Program-made: the position numbers and the translations under genes
Assembly (NCBI GenBank): GCA_951213105.1
Contig: OX578147.1
Coordinates: forward strand, 125,023,642-125,087,641
Reading direction: 5' to 3'
DNA: 64,000 nt
Origin: Amaurobius ferox
Lineage: Eukaryota; Arthropoda; Arachnida; Araneae; Amaurobiidae
Shown: positions 34,276 to 46,701 of the stretch, piece after piece
Position numbering within the stretch: the first letter of the stretch is position 1
Layout: the number at the start of each line of letters is the position of its first letter
The notes under the pieces: generated by a model
Seen by the model: the letters and a program-made list of their open reading frames with translations, nothing else
The model's database searches: none
What the model was told of the DNA's origin: nothing

Positions 34276-34767
34276 TACTAGAATTAATTACTACCATTAT
34301 TCTCTATATTTCAATTTATATGTTAATAGGTGACTGGGGTCTGTTAACGAGTTATGGGGGTGACGAATGTTAGTAAAACAGGGGGGCGGAAACCTCTAAT
34401 AGTGTTAAAAAAAGTTACTACTTAATTTATTAAGAGTGTCATTTCCTTTATTTTATTAGTTTGAATTTTTTTTTTTCAATTATATCTCTGTGTGAGTCTG
34501 CCCGTATATTTGTGATCATGATAACTGTCTTATCACATTGAACAAAATGAACCTAATTTGGTGCGATTTTTTTCAAACCAACAAACGTTCAAATCTATTG
34601 GCTTTCCGAGTAGTCTAACAAAGGTTATGCTGTTTAATTTTTTAAAACAACTTTCGAAAATAAACGAAAATTTTTCTTTTTCAAAAACAGATGTACTATT
34701 CAAAGAAATTAAATATGTTAAGCATTGATATAAAAAGTCACTTCTTATGTACTTTTTTTATTTGAAA
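34276..34767. other. non-genic stretch, nothing recognised
   Basis: Contains short G- and T-runs only. Confidence 0.45.
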
Positions 34768-35538
34768 GCTAAAAAATCTGTGGATAGCACATGACTTTCC
34801 CTACAGACACAAATTCATTTTCTCTTTATTTCTTTAATAATTCATTAAATTTAGTTTAATTGCACAAAATAACGCTAAATTTGCACTTTTAATTCAGTTT
34901 TTGATTTTATTTAGTAATTGGAAAGTAACTCCAAAGACGACATAACCGAAAGGGGAAAGAACTACAATATCTCGAGAATGCTTAATACAAGTGTAATGGA
35001 TATGGCCTCATTCTTTTTCTCGTCAAAAATTACATATAAAACAAGTATTTAATTGATACATTTGAGCATAAGTAGTCTTTTATTTAAGATTTTTCTGCCC
35101 ATTTCGTAAAGAAGCAGGTTCTTCTATTTCGAATCGTACTAAAATCTAATTAGCACCAGGGAGTCCCATGGGTGACTTATCTACCAAATTTTGTGAAATT
35201 TGGTCAATTGATGTTTCAGCTAGAGTGGATATATGAGATTTTTGCGAGAAAGTTTACCAAAAAAGGCGGGTTCTTTACATCTGTCTCGAATTGCACCAAA
35301 TTCTAGTCAGCAACAGGGTCACCCACAAGTGATCTACCGATAAAATTTTGTGGAATTTGATTCATTAATTATTGAGTTAGAGTGGATACATACACACACA
35401 CCGACGTCACGCAAAAGCTAATTTTTTCGTGTTCTAAATGTCCCAACATGTGTAAATCCGTCGAAAACTCGAGTTGCGATTTTCGGTACGATTCCAATAC
35501 TTTCGCTATGCATTACCATATATTGCATGGAAAGTAGA
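34768..35538 (-). mobile_element. subfamily-2 Helentron-like element, full length
   Basis: The minus strand begins at 35538 with ACTTTCCATGCAATATATGG and an inverted GCGAAAGT, followed by CGATTTTCGACGGATTTAC-type text (35450-35480) and a very short GTGTGTGT tract. Repeated ATTAGATTTTAGTACGATTC-like blocks come next. The 3' end reads GGGAAAGTCATGTGCTATCC, ACAGATTTTTT. This is the best uninterrupted subfamily-2 copy and serves to read the nest at 14908-18914. Confidence 0.7.
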
Positions 35539-36779
35539 ACAATATTTTATAAAACGTTAACATACGCCATCCTTCAGATTTTGTGCATTTTAAAACTAAA
35601 ATGGAAAGAAAAGCTGATATTTAAACTGTTTCTGGATGTCTTCTACTTTTCTCTAAACATTCGTTTGACAATGTTATTGGATAACATATAACATGTCAGA
35701 GAACCTACGATTCGAAGGAATATCAAAGCAAAAGAATGCAGTGTAGTAAATGCATACATGGTTTAAATATTTTTTTTTAAATCTGCAGACTAAATTTACA
35801 TTTTATCATCTGACTAATACTACATCTCCTCCATTCCTCTGTGAAACTTGTTATACGGAAGTATCTTGGTATGCAGGCTTACTAAGTAAGTCCTGAAGTA
35901 CCCGAATCACCTTATAAGGAAATGTCCATGACCGTACACGTTAGATCTATTTATGGTAAAGTCACCATGCTCGATCGACTAAAAGGGATTTCAGCGCTCC
36001 TAGCGAGGAATTTAGATGGTTAGGATAGCAAACACGACATTAAAGCGCGATAGGTGAGAAAGGCCAAATACAAATTGTAGAGCAAAGAGTTGACACCAGG
36101 AACGGGCGAAACGCGTAAATGAAAGGCAATAAATATCTGTTAAGAATTTGTATCATCAAAGCCTGTATGTAACACGGTGACACTTCAATGCTTCATGAAT
36201 TCAAATATGGATTGCTGCTGATTAAGAAAATTTTAAACAGGCTGTACATTAGTGTCCTTCCGCGTGGGGAAGAGGAAGTCGTCAAGCAGGAGGAAAAAAG
36301 ACGTCCGCACTCCACGGTTGCTCTCACCCGAATCATGATTGTTTTTGGAGTCCCCAGTCAAATGACTTTAACCTCCGGTATAAGACAATATTTGTACTTT
36401 TGGGCACAATCTTATATGTATATAAATGATTTTACAAATTCAGTGGTAGATATAGGTAGTAAATATTCTTTTAAGTAAATATTCTTCACAAATTTACCTC
36501 TTAGTTGATTAAATTACCTTTTACTACTTCCTTTTTTCTGTTTCTTTTCCTTTTCGTCTGGAGTTTAAAGGGAGGAATCCTTCCTCTCCTGGGCACTCCA
36601 CTAACCCCGTCCTTGAGCCCTTGAGTCTTCACAAATTTAGTGGGGTGCTTCAGGACTTAGTATTCAGGACCTACTAGTAACTCTGCATATTTGGATAAGA
36701 TAGCAAAGATGGATTTAATTGGAATGAAAAGAAGTTTGTGTGATTATGGGTTGTGCGGAATTCGATGTGCAGGCGACAC
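35539..36779. other. non-genic stretch, one unexplained G+C-richer patch
   Basis: A patch at 36240-36375 is richer in G+C and open on both strands, but has no convincing splice sites or known motif. I do not call it a gene. Confidence 0.4.
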
Positions 36780-38705
36780 AGCTTTCGAAATTTATTTTAT
36801 TTTTTATTTTATTATTATTATTATAATTATTATTATTATTCATTTTTGTCATTGTTAACCTGTTTATCTTGTCGAAGAAGGCTCTTTTTAACACATTCCA
36901 ACATAGTTGAAAAGTGTTTATGACTTTGTTCATTCTGTCTGTCCGGCCGTTCGCAAGATAACTGCCGTAAAAATGACTTAATCAATTTTGTATGTTGTTG
37001 AGACAGTCTGTGAGACATATAGGAATGTAAATGAATAATATCACTCAATTAGTTTTGGATTGAACCCAGGTTGAAAAATTGTAATACATTGAACCCTATG
37101 GGACCTAATTTTTCTAACAGTTTTAAGCGAAGTCAAAATTCACAAATTGCTTTGAAAATTTTAGGAAATATTCAAATTATCCCATGAAATATATAAAAAA
37201 AATTGAGCAAAATATGTTTTAATTAAAAAGTAGTTTGAAAATTAAAATAATAATTATATTCATAGTATATGAAGGGATTATGTGACCCACTTCAAAATAT
37301 AATATAGCATCCTTTTTTTTTCCCAGTGTCAAAATCGTGATTTTTAAAGTTCTTTAACATTTATATTTAGTGTTATATCCGTCCTCAAACCGCTTTATTT
37401 TTGCGTATTTTCTGAGCTTCTATATTCTGCGCTAACGCAATTACAATATTTTTTTATTTTAAATGATCATCAAACTTTGATTATTTCTACAACGAAGCCT
37501 TTAACGAATGCAGAATGTAAACAAATCAAGCTGTAAGATGAGTTGTATAAGAATTACTGAATTTTTTTAACTCGAAATTATTTAGCTCTGGAGTCTGGCA
37601 TATAGGTGATATGAATGAAATATTCATTGATTTTACATAGAGAAGCAGACGACTTTATAGCATTGCCTTTTTCGATACAGTTTTAAGCATAGAAAATACT
37701 TTTACCTTCATGGTTTTAAGTTTTTAAGTAAAATAAATTATTGTAGTTCTGTGATAATTTTAAAAATATCACCGCTGAATGTATCACATTTTAGAGATGT
37801 TTAAATAAAATTGCATTGCAATTGGAAAGTGTTTCATAATCAATGTTTTATGTATGATTGATCTTTCTTGTTATTATTATTATTATCATTGTTAATTATT
37901 GCTGTCGTTTTTAACCTGTTTCTCTATCTTGCCGAAGAAAGGTCTTTCTAACACTTTTCGACATAGCTGAAAAGTGTTTATGCCTTTGCTCATTCTGTTT
38001 GTCTATCTGTTCGCACGATAACTGCCGTAAAAATGACTTTATCAAATGGAAATTTTAATATGTTGTTGAGACAGTCTGTGAGACATATGGGAATATAAAT
38101 GAGTAATATCACCCAATTACAGTTAGTTTTGGATCGAACCCGGTTTGAAAAAACGAGATACATTGAACCCTATGGGATCTAATTTTTAAAACGAAATTAA
38201 AATTCACAAACTGCTTCGAAAATTTTAGGAAATATACAAATTATCCCATAAAATATATAAAAAAAATCCAAATTAAAATTATTTTAAATTTATATTTAGT
38301 GTTGCATCCGTCCTAAATCCGCCTTATTTTTGCGTATTTTCTATGCATCTATATTCTGTGCCAACGCAATCACAATATTTTTGTGTTTAAATGATCATCA
38401 AACTTTGATTATTTCTACAACGAAGTCTAATTTTAATGGTTGCAGAATGTAAACAAGTGATTGTAAGATAAGTTGTATAAGAATTGATGAATTTTTTTCA
38501 CGCGAAATTATTTAACTCTGGAATCTAGAATAAAAGTTTATGAATGAAATATTCACTGCTTTTACATAGAGAGCAAGACGATTTATATTTCGTTGACGTC
38601 ATTTGAATAAAGTTCATTTTTTTCGATGAAGTTTTAGAGATGCTTAAATAAAATTGTATTTGGAAAGTGTTTATACATGATCAATATTTTATACATGAAT
38701 GATCT
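36780..38705. repeat. tandem duplication, unit about 1.06 kb
   Basis: Landmarks recur about 1056 bp apart in the same order: TTAACCTGTTT at 36855 and 37911, then TCGCAAGATAACTGCCGTAA-type text, GTTGTTGAGACAGTCTGTGA, AACCCTATGGGA, TTTTTGCGTATTTTCT, ATGATCATCAAACTTTGATT and TTAAATAAAATTG at about 37801 and 38646. The second unit is shorter through internal deletions. Both start after an ATT/TTA trinucleotide run. No gene is recognised in either. Confidence 0.8.
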
Positions 38706-39759
38706 TTCTTGTTGCCTTTAAAATTGTTTTGACACTTTCAATTTGAAAACAGTGTATGATTTGCAGTATCTAGCTGAATCGGAATGTCGGAATGTTACGA
38801 AAAATGTAAAATCTTCGTATACTTATATCTCTGAACCTGATAAATAAAAATGTAAACAATTTTTACTTGTTTTGTCCGAAATTGGTTCCTATTTATGAAT
38901 ATGCAAAAATATTTTCAATGTTTTAATATATCGAACTATTTGTTTTTCATGAAATAAAAAAAAAATTTTGTTTGAGCTATAGTTTTCTCTCCACTTTGCT
39001 TATATTCACTCGAAATGTATTTTAAACTATAAAGGATAGATCTAAACAATGAAATCCAAAAAAATTTAGTAGGAATCAAGTTTCCAGATCAATCATTTGC
39101 TTTTACAAAAATCTTATCGTTTTCGAAAAGTAGTCTTCTCAAGTTGAAGAAGATTGAAAAATTTCCTTTTTTAAAAGTTTCAATGCCTATACCTAAAAAA
39201 ATTAAAATGTTGCATATGAACAGTAAGCCAGTAATTTGTAGCCCTTAAAAATCCTATAAGAATACATAATTGGATTTCTTAATTTTCTAAATAATTTGAT
39301 TTAGATATTCTGCAATTTTACTGTAATTTTGCGCTGTAGTTTTTATAGATTTGATATTCGCTTGTTACGTAGACAGATTAAGTTGTGTTACAATTAAGTA
39401 TCTTACTGTGGTTGTCATAAGCCGAAAATATATGTTGCAAATGAAACAAACAAAACTGAAAATAACAAATAAACTTTATTGGAGTTTTACTTTACAAGAC
39501 GCTATTCATGCAAAACAATTTCGGCTCCATCGAACTGGTGTCACCGCCGATTTTTTGCAACTTTCTATGGCTTTATTACCGAAGTACTTATATATTTTCT
39601 GCCTTTTAACATCAATAGTTTTTTCACAGGAAATATGAATTATGTTACTGGCTTACTTTGGCATTAAACAAATTTTGTTTATAGAAATTCTCTCTTCTTA
39701 TAATCTAACGTGTCAGAAAATAAAAATATTTTCTATCCTTAAAGCTTGAATCTCTGCCC
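38706..39759. other. AT-rich stretch, no gene recognised
   Basis: Overlapping open frames at 39351-39667 have no recognisable domain. Confidence 0.45.
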
Positions 39760-40287
39760 AATCCCAAGGAATGTAGAAAAAGGAGATAACAATTCCCCAC
39801 CCCTCTCATACACACACCTAAAGGAGATTGCATCCTTCCAGGAATTATTTTTATGCTTCCAGAAAGATTATTTTCATGAAGAATTTATACTGTGCTCCCC
39901 ATCTATTATTAAATCCAAAGATTTAAATCAATGAATAAACATCCATGCAAGTAAATCTCCACTCGAATTTCTCAAACGTTCATGTTCCAAAGTTCATTGC
40001 AAAAATTACTGGAAAAAAAAATATGTATTTTTTGTTTCAGATTTTATACTCAAGTTATTCTTTCCAAGTTAGTCCCCCCCCCCCCCACACACACACACAC
40101 CTCCTCCTAAAGGAGAGTACATCCTTCCAGGAATTATTTTTATGCTTTCAGGAAGATTATTAACATAAACAATTTATACCATGCTCCACATCTATTATTA
40201 AATCCAAAGATTTAAAACTATGAATAAACATCCATGCAAGAAAATCGCCAATCGAATTTCTGAAACGTTCATATTCTAAAGTTTAGC
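39760..40287. repeat. direct duplication, unit about 0.28 kb
   Basis: Two copies (about 39812-40000 and 40100-40286) share CATCCTTCCAGGAATTATTT, TTATGCTT, CATCTATTATTAAATCCAAA and AATAAACATCCATGCAAG. Copy 2 is preceded by a C-run and (CA)n at 40074-40099. The Ty3/gypsy relic starts at the end of copy 2. Confidence 0.8.
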
Positions 40288-41960
40288 AATGCTTGGTGTC
40301 CTCACCTATTCTGAAGCAAGCTGATTTGACCAAGCCTTTTGTGATTAGAACAGATGTAAGTAGTTATGCTTTGGGAGCTGTCCTTCTTCAAGGCCGGGGA
40401 TCGGAAGAATATCAGGTTGAATATGAAAGTAGACTACTTAGTTCTGCTGAGAGAAATCATTCCAGCACGGAACGTGATGCACTGGCTGTTATATGGGCTT
40501 TAAGCAAGTTCCGAGGATACATAGAGGGATCTAATGTTACAGTGGCCTCCGACCACCAACCTCTTAAATGGCTCATGAATCTTAAGTCTTCATCCGGAAG
40601 ATTAGCCCGGAAGGCATTGCAATTGCAGTCCTTCAATTTGAATATGGAATACATTCCTGGAAAGTGCAACGTTGTTGCTGATATGTTGTCAAGACCTGTT
40701 TGTGAACATGATGTCCCTTCATGCGAAGTCTGTACTGTATCTTTCGATGTTCCCTCCAGAACACCTAACAAGGTGAAGAGCAATTGAAAGATGTAGAAGT
40801 AGGAAAGTTCATTCCCTGTTTGACAACATTAACAAAGACGTAAACTGTGCAAACTGGACAGAATGAGGCTACCTCATGAATCAGGCTGTCCTATGTCTAT
40901 CGTTATGCTCCAGATTCAAAAAAAGAAGGAGCTCAATTAGTAGTTCCAGACCATGAAAGAAACTTGTTTCTGAAAGAACATCATGATGCTCCTACTACTG
41001 GACACTGAGCTGAAGGAACTTTTGACCGTATAGCGAAACGCTATTATTGGACAAGGATGAGAAAATTCATCTGTGACTATGTGAAAACTGTATGGATTGC
41101 AACAGATATAAACCTTCTAATCAGAAACCGGCAGGATTGTTACAGACACCAGTTCCTTCTCGACGTTTTGATACCCTCTCTATAGACCCTTTTGGACCTT
41201 TACCAAAGAGTAAAGATGGAAAAAAGTGGATTTTGATAATAGAAGATATCGCTACTAAATGGGTGAAATTGTTCCAATTGCCCAATGCTACTCAGTTTGT
41301 TTCAGCTATGATGCAACAACTTTATTGCCTGTTGAACATTAAACAATCATTAATCCCCGTTTATCACCCACAAGCAAACCTAGTAGAGAAAAAAATCGTG
41401 ATCTAAAGTCACGACTTTCAATTTTGTTCAAGATAAACATGATTCTTGGTCTGAGAAGCTACCATCAATCCGTTTTGCTTTAAATACTGCAAAGTGCCAG
41501 ACCACTGGACAAACAACAGTTTTCCTAAATTTTGGTAGAGAACCTCGCATTACAGATGATGTGACCAATGATATTCGTAGTGAAATTGAAGACGATAATT
41601 TTGTTCCGGAAATTAGTAATCTTAAAAAGTTCGCCAAATTTACCGTACAGATCAAAGAAGTTATAGAGCAGCAGCAAGATGAGATGAAACATTATGCTGA
41701 TCAAAGACGATAACCTGCTCAACAATTCACACCAGGAGACCGAGTGCACGTAACTTTACACCCTGTTAGTAATGCAGCTAAATAAAGAAGTTCAAAATTT
41801 ATGCCATGACGGGATGGACTATATGTTATACTTGTACAGAGATCCCCATCCTCATACGAAGTAGCTAGCTTAGAGAACCCTTAAGTACCAGTTGAGTTTA
41901 TCACTCATCTACCTTAAATGCCTACTCCCAAAAGGACTGTGTGCAACCCATGAATCCACT
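40288..41960 (+). pseudogene. Ty3/gypsy pol relic: RNase H and integrase
   Basis: The region is the 3' half of a gypsy pol gene. It starts near the end of the reverse transcriptase connection (PILKQADLTKPF). The RNase H follows, with RTDVSSYALGAVLLQG, STERDALAVIWALSKFRGY and SDHQPLKWL, which carry its acidic residues, and ends in CNVVADMLSRP. After a stop at 40787 come a broken linker and the integrase: HHDAPTTGH and CxxC remnants of the zinc finger, then FDTLSIDPFGPLP with the first catalytic Asp. The text then jumps from LPNA to TQFVSAMMQQL, so the segment with the second catalytic Asp (the DNG block) is deleted. VYHPQAN with the Glu region follows, then a frameshift at 41400 and several stops. 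It encoded genome-integrating enzymes of an LTR retrotransposon and is dead here. The 5' half, gag and 5' LTR are absent. Confidence 0.9.
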
Positions 41961-42300
41961 ACGTAAACGTCCCATGAATCCACTACGAAGAACTTCAAGT
42001 GCTGGTTCCTCACCGAGACGGTTGTCTGGACGTCAGAACCAGAGGGGGAGATTGTAAGAGACATGTAATTTCCCAAAAGGACATACTAATGATTAATTAT
42101 ATTTTTGGTGAGTTCCTCCTAGAAGACTATTGATCCCCCCTTGAATTTACCTCCAGCCTCTCTTCAATTCTGCCTTAAAAAACTACTCCCAAGAGGACTG
42201 TGCGCAACCCATGAATCCACTACGAAGAACTTCAAGTGCTGGTTCCTCACCAAGATAGTTGCCTGGACGTCGGAACCAGAGGGGAGAGTGTAAGAAACAG
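41918..42300 (+). repeat. duplicated gypsy 3' end with polypurine tract
   Basis: The segment GGACTGTGTGCAACCCATGA through CTGGTTCCTCACC to AACCAGAGGGGGAGA is present at about 41935-42054 and again at 42183-42290 (AACCAGAGGGGAGAG). Each is followed by an LTR-like start, TGTAAGAGACATG at 42055 and TGTAAGAAACAGATAG at 42291. The purine runs are the expected plus-strand primer next to the 3' LTR. Confidence 0.7.
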
Positions 42301-43025
42301 ATAGTTTACCAAAAAGACACTAAATGGCAGCACTTACCAAACTTAGGAACATTTATTTTGTTTACAATTTAGTTGAGTTCGAAATGGCGTTCGAAGCACG
42401 TAGCTAACGTGCTGTAAGCTATGACTAATTCTAGCTATGCTTTGTTAGGTATTATTAAATGTTGTGATATTTTGTGATGTCTTAAATGGTGAGTGAGTGT
42501 TTTCCTAACCTCTACACCAGAAAAAGCCTTATAATATTTTATTTAAAATTTATGACGACAATAGCATTAAGGATACTTTTGTATTATTGTGGGGGTTCAC
42601 AGTTATACATTATACAGTCAAAATCAACTAATAAATAGGTAAGAATTAATATTAAGCATTAACTCGTATTACCTTTCAGAATGTTTGTACAAATTACTTA
42701 CAACTTTATTGGTAGTCAATGCTTACTTTAAAATCAATTGTAATTAATATATATTAATATTGATGTATAGTAGCTATATAGATATTAATAATCAGCTCTG
42801 AATTTGCAAATATATATATGCAATTCTTAGTTAATAGTAATTTATATGAATTGAAATATATAATAGTAACTATTATGGTTTATAAATGCTAATGATTAAT
42901 TGTGTTTTTGGTGAGCTCCTCCTTGGAGACTGTTGAGCCCTCCTTGAATTTACCTCCAGCCTCGCTTCAATTTCATCTCTAGCTAAGGCCTTGCCTACAA
43001 TGGAGAGCAGAAACAATAAAGATTC
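42291..43025 (+). mobile_element. probable gypsy 3' LTR, interrupted
   Basis: Starts TGTAAGAAACAG after the polypurine tract. A block GATTAATTGTGTTTTTGGTG with CTTGAATTTACCTCCAGCCT at 42891-42985 matches the start of the first LTR-like piece at 42091-42175, and AACAATAAAGATTC near 43010 could be the poly(A) signal. The middle holds another repeat (42545-42830). A shorter LTR ending near CCTAACCTCTACA (42521) is also possible, so the right boundary is uncertain. Confidence 0.4.
42545..42830. repeat. dispersed repeat shared with 51120-51385
   Basis: Shares GGATACTTTTGTATTATTG, GTCAAAATCA, GATATTAAGCRTTAAC, ATTGTAATTA, AATATTGATGYATAGTA and CTATAT with the right part of the hAT element, in the same orientation. 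The class is unknown, and it may be an internal part of an unrecognised element. Confidence 0.65.
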
Positions 43026-44179
43026 ATTACGGTAACGTTGACAAATTGATAGAAATGGAAATAAAATATTTTTTAAAGAACTAGCAAGAATAGCGGCATC
43101 TTAAGAATCTAAAACTTCCTTCAGCACAAATTGTTTCTAGGTGGGGCACATGTTTACAGGCAGCCATATATTAAGCGGAAAATGATAAATGCATAAAAAC
43201 TGTTATCGAGAAATTTCATACTGAGGAATATGCAACAATGAGCAATATTAAAACGCTATGATCAAATGAACTTAAGTGCAATTTAGCATGTATAAGTTTA
43301 AACTGTAGCGGTTTAGTCACAGGAATTAAAAATTTAGAAAACCAACTGCCTTATGTAAACGAGTATCTGAATATAATTTAAGGCTTCAATCAAAATGGTT
43401 CCAATGTGAAGAATCTTTGCCATAAAATAAAAGACAGCTGATGTTACATAAAAATCCTTTTTGGGAAGCGATCAATAACCTCAATGAGAAAGAAGAGATA
43501 TTGCGTACATAGTTTATGATGCCTGAACAATTGGCATCTATGGAGTTTAGTCCATGCACATATGTGAACGCTAAACGTGTATTCAAAATTTATATTTATC
43601 CTTGAAGATGACAGAAGGAACTTTATTCCAGAGGATCTGGCAAATTGCTTTCTTAAATCTAAACGGAGATGATGGAACAACAATTCAGATGTAACAACAA
43701 TTTTAGTGCTAATATTGTGCCCTAGTTATAACCAATGACCACCCAGATCGAACAACTGCAGGAGTGACTGATAACGTCGCTTCTTCGAACTATTTTTCTC
43801 TCATCTCTCCTCTTTCGTCGTGTAAGTATGTACGGCAGAAAGATGTGCATACTTTATTTAATAACAGGGAGTTTGTTGCACAATTTCGGTCACTAATGCG
43901 TTATTTCATACACAGTCACACATACATAGAAGTATTATCTTAAAGAACATTCTATTTAAATATTGCATTAAGTTAGATCTTCTTTCTGATGCCCTGTGCG
44001 TTTTTAAATGAATATAAATTTCGATATTTACATCTATACTAGGTGAAATGAATAGGTAGATAATAATGATATAAATAATTAATTTAATTTACTTTTTCAA
44101 AATATTCATTTTATGCAACAAAAAAGTAAATAAAAAATAAATTTAAAAGTAAAAAATTAAATAAAGTTAGAAATGTTCT
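43026..44179. other. AT-rich stretch, no gene recognised
   Basis: Minus-strand open frames around 43386-43683 lack recognisable domains. Nothing else stands out. Confidence 0.45.
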
Positions 44180-44575
44180 TACTGCCATTGTAGTTAAAGG
44201 TTATTCTATGCTAATGATCGCATAATAAGAGCGAAACCGTCCCATGGATACCGTTATCTTCAATTGCAATGGGAGTGTCTTCCGTATTTTGGGGACCGCC
44301 CCATTCAGGGGGAGGGGGAGGGGTTGTGATTTTGAACTTGACCTTTGCAGCTTCGTATAGCCTGAGCTAAATCGTAAATTAATTTTAAGCAGACTTGGAA
44401 GGACTGAACTTGTCAGCTCCTATAAAAGTTCACAAAATTGCGGTAAATAGCATGTTTTCTTGCTGCTGTTGTAGTTAAAGGTTATTCTATACTGATAGCG
44501 CATAGTATGCGCGAAACCGGTGCGTAGATATGTATTAATATATCTGCAATTAAAGTGTCTTCCTTATACCTATCT
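44180..44575. repeat. two direct copies of a 110-bp block
   Basis: TGTAGTTAAAGGTTATTCTA, a GCATA-rich bridge, GCGAAACCG and GTGTCTTCC occur at about 44190-44290 and 44470-44575. A G-rich run (GGGGGAGGGGGAGGGG) lies between them at 44309-44325. Confidence 0.65.
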
Positions 44576-45641
44576 ATGTTTATGTTCAACAAAATAGGGA
44601 AACTCATGAAAATAGAAATTAATTATTCAATACGTCTCTATGCATATTATTTGCATTAGCTTTGCTCACATTTTTGCTCCAGAAGAAAACAATCTAATGC
44701 TAAAATTCAGTTTTAGCCCAAATTATTCGAGTCTATCCGTTCCACCGGATTAGGAAATCGAAACACTAAATAGATAAATAATAAACTGAATGAGTCCACA
44801 AATAAATAACAGAATTGCAATCCCTTCAAGAATCTTTTTTTTTGTTGTTGTTGTTGTTTTGTGTTTTGTTTTTGTTTAATTAAGAAATACTCTTTGCATT
44901 GCTAAAACTAACAATAAATATTTTTTTCTCAATAATTTTCCCAATAATTAAGTTCGAGATTTCGACAGATAAGTATGGTTTATACGTCCTGTTGCTATTT
45001 CGAGCATTGTCGGAGGTGTGTGTGTGTAGGGGGGGGGGGGGGGAGGTACGTAAGGTGAATGTTCACACGATAACTCATATTTTGAGATGGTATTTTGCTT
45101 GGTCCTAACGTCTTTAAACGACAAGTAGGAAAATATCAGTAAAATGTCGAAAAATGTCTTAGGCGACGATCTGCTAATCTTCAATCTCGTGGAAATAAAA
45201 ATCCTGAATCAAATTAAAAAAAAGCCAATGGGAAGCCATGCCTACTGCTTGGAAAAGTTCCGGATGCGCAAAGGGTCTTCCATAGCCCGACAAAGCTGCG
45301 TAAAGACGTTAATTGCAATAAATGCAGCTTAGACAAGTGGTTTCGGATATGATGACTCTATGGTAGCAGGACTTGGAAATTCTTTAGTTGAAAGAAAACA
45401 TGGATTTCCGAAACAGAGTCTATCAATGTGTGCGGATAGCCATACTGGGAGTGAGGGGGAGGGGATTCTTAGTTAAACACTACTCGCTACATTTATTAAA
45501 TAAACCCTGATAAAATTTCTGCATGCATTTATAAAATATAATTGGATTGCAATATCTTGAAATGACGCAAAGTAATGCACACCACCACAATCACACACAC
45601 ATATACAAACAAATCAGTGATTGGGTGGGGGGTGGGGGGGG
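44576..45641. other. non-genic stretch with G-runs and microsatellites
   Basis: Contains (TTG)n near 44845-44870, a G-run of about 14 at 45029-45042 and GA/CA scraps. The open frame at 45144-45332 is not recognised. Confidence 0.45.
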
Positions 45642-45890
45642 CAGTTACCCTTAAAATCTATCTATAATGCGGTTGGAAATCACTGCATTGAAAAATAGCT
45701 TGAATAAGTTAGAAGAAGAAGAAGAAGACTCTAGAAGAAGACTTTTCTGTAATTTAATTAGCTTTTAAAACCGGTTACCCTTAAAATCTATCTATAATGG
45801 AGTCGGGAATCACTGCATTGGAAAATAGCTTGAATAAGTTAGAAGAAGAGGAAGACTTTTCTGTAATTTAATTAGCTTTTAAAACCGATT
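45642..45890. repeat. tandem duplication, 130-bp unit with GAA expansion
   Basis: GTTACCCTTAAAATCTATCT through TTAGCTTTTAAAACCG is present twice, head to tail. The first unit has a longer GAAGAA run plus an extra CTCTAGAAGAAG, which accounts for the length difference. Confidence 0.85.
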
Positions 45891-46300
45891 AACACCCAAA
45901 TGTTTACTGTATACTATATAGTATATATATACGAAGTTTTTATATTAATAAAAGTTATTTATATCAATTTGATGTGAAGTTTTGTTTTGTTCAAATACTA
46001 TAAACATAATTCCAATTTAGAAATACCAGTAAGATAACAATATTATTAAGTACTGGGAAATAAATACACAATCAATTTATTTAAGAATGCAAGATTGTTC
46101 TAACAACACATGGCCTTGCTGAATACCATATATTCAACAGAGTTCCTAGACGAATTGCGTGGCTTTGAATAAACCACCAACCTTTCGGGAAAGTCTGTAA
46201 TGAAATCTGCGGCCAAGTAAAAAGCACAAAGTGTTTCTCCAAAGTTCTTCTTATTAAAGAATGAGGGACGGCGCGTACGCAGTCCCAACTACCAAAAATT
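45891..46300. other. stretch upstream of the candidate exon
   Basis: From about 46110 the G+C content rises. If the exon at 46301 is a first coding exon, this is its 5' untranslated or promoter region. A minus-strand open frame (46398-46081) shadows it and is not recognised. Confidence 0.35.
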
Positions 46301-46416
46301 ATGCACCCCAAGCAATCGCAATTTGCGAATGTGGCGAACGTCAACCTCTCGATGTGCAATGAGAAGCCTCTGCTCGGGGGAGCCTCCTTGTTGATCAAGG
46401 CTGACCCCAGTGCCAG
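46301..46416 (+). CDS. candidate coding exon with strong splice donor
   Basis: A G+C-richer open segment begins with ATG at 46301 and reads MHPKQSQFANVANVNLSMC, then LLGGASLLIKADPSA, up to the donor GCCAG|GTAAGTATG with the GT at 46417. This donor matches the U1 consensus closely. The frame is open from 46265, after a TGA at 46262-46264, so this may be a first coding exon. An internal exon starting after CGCAG at 46282 is also possible. Two bases of a codon are left over at the donor. I do not recognise the protein, and no signal peptide or domain is evident. The next open segment in a compatible phase is 46702-46801. An old retroelement piece with a chance donor would be the alternative. Confidence 0.4.
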
Positions 46417-46701
46417 GTAAGTATGAAAATCCTCTAAACAAAAAAACTACAGTACAACAGAACTTAAACTTATATAGTGGTAGATATGTATTACCAATAT
46501 AATTTCAAATTAATTATTATAATGGTATTTTGCTAAAGAATAATAGAATTATTCGACTAGAATTGTGTTGCATTGGCATTTTAGTCTATATTATTATGTC
46601 AACTGATAATTATTTGACTTTTGATTGACAGTTGAATAACCGTGATATGACGATGCCAAACAAAATATACACTACAACAAAATATATACTACAAAAAACA
46701 G

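Noticed and set aside
36188..36478. 96-codon frame over a G+C-richer patch
   Set aside because: Both strands are open in part, splice sites are weak and the peptide is not recognisable, so I left it uncalled.
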